A stretch of DNA of 64,000 bases from an uncultured Alphaproteobacteria bacterium. Lineage in GTDB: Bacteria > Pseudomonadota > Alphaproteobacteria > Rs-D84. The translations under genes and the position numbers were made by a program. The stretch is taken from the NCBI GenBank assembly GCA_934255455.1, contig CAKQNS010000002.1, positions 1 through 64,000 on the forward strand, written 5' to 3'. Position 1 is the first letter of the stretch; each line of letters opens with the position of its first letter. Shown one piece after another: positions 62,456-64,000 of the stretch. The notes under the pieces are model-generated. The model did no database searches and had not been told where the DNA came from. It was given only the letters and a program-made list of their open reading frames with translations.

Positions 62456-62483
62456 AGATTCATGAACAAATAACAATTATTTT

Positions 62484-63023
62484 TTACATTTTAGAAATGT
62501 TGCCAATACTCCCCCATGCGGCCTTGTACCCGCCATCACGTGTCAGATACAATTTTGCATTATTCAACTGTTTTGCGGTCAACCCACGAATCATAAATGT
62601 TTCTTGCAGTTGGCCGACTCTGTCTATACGCAATGTTGGCAAAGTTATAGGCATAGCCGCATTGTCACAGCACATACCATTGGCACATGGGCCGCATTGG
62701 TGTATACGCATTGTGTATGTCACACCTGGGCGCAGATCTTGCAAATCTGTTTCCATTTTCAAGCCCGCATCGGTTTCCATAAATTTAATATACCCCATTG
62801 CAGACTCACCACCACGGCTGCTGCGTGTGAACATTTTCGCCGCGACACGATTAACCGCGGCATCTTCGTACGTCTGATAGAACATAACAGTTTCTGCCGG
62901 TTTATTGTGTGCTGGATGATGCTTTGCTTTTTTATTGCTACACATACCCGCACATCCTGACAATATTGCTGCCATGCCAATCACAGATGACATAACAAAC
63001 ACTTTTTTCATCATGTCTTTCAT
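62484..63023 (-). CDS. Lipoprotein with SOD/CHRD-like beta-domain
   Basis: 179 aa. Lipoprotein signal ending IGMAAILSGC (Cys24). The C-terminal domain GYIKFMETDAGLKMETDLQD, LRPGVTYTMRIHQCGPC and later TFMIRGLTAKQLNNAKLYLT resembles the Cu/Zn-SOD/CHRD beta-barrel, but most metal-binding His are absent. Four Cys (QCGPC, MCC) replace them. A non-enzymatic binding role is possible; this is inference from pattern. ATG at 63023 after AAGGAGACC. Confidence 0.7.
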   Translation of the reverse strand: MKDMMKKVFVMSSVIGMAAILSGCAGMCSNKKAKHHPAHNKPAETVMFYQTYEDAAVNRVAAKMFTRSSRGGESAMGYIKFMETDAGLKMETDLQDLRPGVTYTMRIHQCGPCANGMCCDNAAMPITLPTLRIDRVGQLQETFMIRGLTAKQLNNAKLYLTRDGGYKAAWGSIGNISKM

Positions 63024-63119
63024 AAAGGTCTCCTTTTCCTTTGGTTTACATGCCAAATTGTATATTATTTTTATATACTTTTCGCCAGGTATGATTACCT
63101 AGGAATCCCAGGAAACAAT

Positions 63120-63132
63120 GCACATAGCGCGT
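63120..63132. repeat. TGCACATAGCGCG repeat copy
   Basis: Third copy of the 13-mer, followed by TTTTTT. It precedes the 63136 stop and may be part of that gene's terminator. Confidence 0.6.
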
Positions 63133-63135
63133 TTT

Positions 63136-63573
63136 TTATATCACGCGTTTAATGTGCAACAGTGCGCGCACGGCAAACGGCATTGCAACCAAATTTTGTA
63201 ATAACAACGCGGCGATATAATTACGTGGAAACGCAATTATATATTGCGATAAATTTATCACATGACCTGTTTCAATAATTGGCGCAACAAATGTCATTGT
63301 TCCCGCCATACACGCCGTCATAATAAACGGCGTATATTTCATTAAACCGAATCGCATCACCGTATGATGTACCAACGGTACAACAATAAAGAAATTCAGC
63401 ACAACTGCAAATGCATATATTGGCATAAACCCACGGCAAAATGTCGTTGCATTCAACACCCCATGAATCCACAGATTCAACCCCATCATACCAATGACCA
63501 TAATAAAACTGTTTGCCAAACAAAATATAACCGATTCGGTTTTTGTTTCCGGTCTGATATGTACACTACTCAT
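63136..63573 (-). CDS. Small four-helix membrane protein (DUF2798-like)
   Basis: 145 aa, four hydrophobic segments (e.g. FIMVIGMMGLNLWIHGVLNA, FIMTACMAGTMTFVAPIIET), of the DUF2798 type as I remember it. ATG 63573 after GGGGTG. Role unknown. Upstream lies a terminator that ends oleate hydratase. Confidence 0.6.
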   Translation of the reverse strand: MSSVHIRPETKTESVIFCLANSFIMVIGMMGLNLWIHGVLNATTFCRGFMPIYAFAVVLNFFIVVPLVHHTVMRFGLMKYTPFIMTACMAGTMTFVAPIIETGHVINLSQYIIAFPRNYIAALLLQNLVAMPFAVRALLHIKRVI

Positions 63574-63585
63574 TTTTACACCCCA

Positions 63586-63629
63586 TAAAAAACAGTGCCA
63601 CCAACTGGACTTATGTGTTGATGGCACTG
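63586..63629 (-). terminator. Terminator of oleate hydratase gene
   Basis: 13-bp arms (63593-63605 with 63617-63629, one mismatch) around TGGACTTATGT, then T6 on the minus strand. Confidence 0.85.
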
Positions 63630-63698
63630 CGCGTTGTTATTATTTCTTGAAATTTGCGCTGGGCATTATAAATACAAATCAGCCACGGGTCAAGTTTT

Positions 63699-64000
63699 TC
63701 AACTGTACAATTTCAAGAAAGATTTTAACAATGTTCGTGGTGAATATTGATGTTTATTTATTGATGTTAAATCTTTATCAATTCCCATCAGATAATACAC
63801 CGCCCGCTGTGCGGCACGCACAGAATATTCCATGGTGAAAACCACATCATCGGGCTGTTCGGCAAATTGGCTGACGAATGCAAAATTTTCATACCCATGC
63901 GGATTTACATCAGGCCGGTCGCCCGGGCGCCGAGGTTGAAATTGCGAATTGATATACGGCATAATGCATGTACGGCAAATGACACCACGCATCATATCAG
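63699..64000 (-). CDS. ohyA: Oleate hydratase, C-terminal part (cut by window edge)
   Basis: About 100 residues ending in the frame open to the window edge. ICRTCIMPYINSQFQPRRPG, NFAFVSQFAEQPDDVVFTME and YSVRAAQRAVYYLMGID match the conserved C-terminus of oleate hydratases (MCRA), flavoproteins that add water to oleic acid, common in gut bacteria. The N-terminal FAD-binding part lies outside. The apparent ATG at 63995 is internal. Confidence 0.92.
   Translation of the reverse strand, partial: DMMRGVICRTCIMPYINSQFQPRRPGDRPDVNPHGYENFAFVSQFAEQPDDVVFTMEYSVRAAQRAVYYLMGIDKDLTSINKHQYSPRTLLKSFLKLYS

Overview
The window looks like a chromosomal segment of an uncultured, probably host- or gut-associated alphaproteobacterium. 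Signs of this are the ftsE-ftsX-ydcF-like-plsC block, pal and tolB, parE, gatCAB, oleate hydratase, and a pilin-type leader (GRSMIEMLGVLA) that I associate with gut lineages such as RF32. The lineage call is inference. There is no prophage, insertion sequence, CRISPR array or rRNA operon. Most genes are housekeeping, in short operons closed by clear rho-independent terminators, and genes from 1 to about 18.8 kb lie mostly on the minus strand.

Layout. 0-5 kb: the start of rpsL (cut by the edge), two outer membrane beta-barrels, mltG and an acyl-CoA synthetase. 5.2-7.1 kb: tRNA-Pro(CGG), fabF and acpP. 7.3-11.8 kb: rbfA and lepA, then three small cysteine-motif paralogues of unknown function and an integrase-like protein lacking its catalytic residues, all tightly spaced behind lepA. 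11.9-18.8 kb: a DedA-type membrane protein, five secreted tail-fibre-like proteins in a row and a beta-barrel protein. 18.9-24.2 kb: pal, ftsEX, a YdcF-like protein, plsC, a secreted nuclease and tolB. 24.4-30.5 kb: a ribbon-helix-helix regulator with a visible operator, a VirB2-like protein, a lipoprotein, fructose-bisphosphate aldolase, an M16 peptidase, efp, ppa and dnaN.

30.7-44.6 kb: a pilin-rluC/D-asmA-cdaA operon (cdaA makes c-di-AMP), uvrC, pgsA, dnaJ, parE, a DUF3781 protein, a pair of overlapping paralogues of unknown family, a large secreted Cys-rich protein and dnaA. 44.9-50.6 kb: dprA, a secreted protein, plsY, rpsT, and the secretin and TcpQ-type proteins of a type IVb pilus. 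50.8-55.4 kb: sufB and sufC without sufD or sufS, flanked by unknown membrane proteins. 55.4-60.8 kb: ruvX, gatC, gatA, tRNA-Phe (antisense), gatB, an unlisted 55-aa ORF and miaB. 60.8-64 kb: an autotransporter, a lipoprotein, a small membrane protein and the 3' part of an oleate hydratase gene.

The genes show a Gram-negative cell investing in its surface: barrels, tail-fibre-like proteins, an autotransporter, T4b pilus parts and Tol-Pal. The least explained parts are the lepA-linked Cys-motif family, the overlapping pair at 40.7-41.6 kb, the tail-fibre-like operon, and several families of short palindromic or tandem repeats placed next to terminators.
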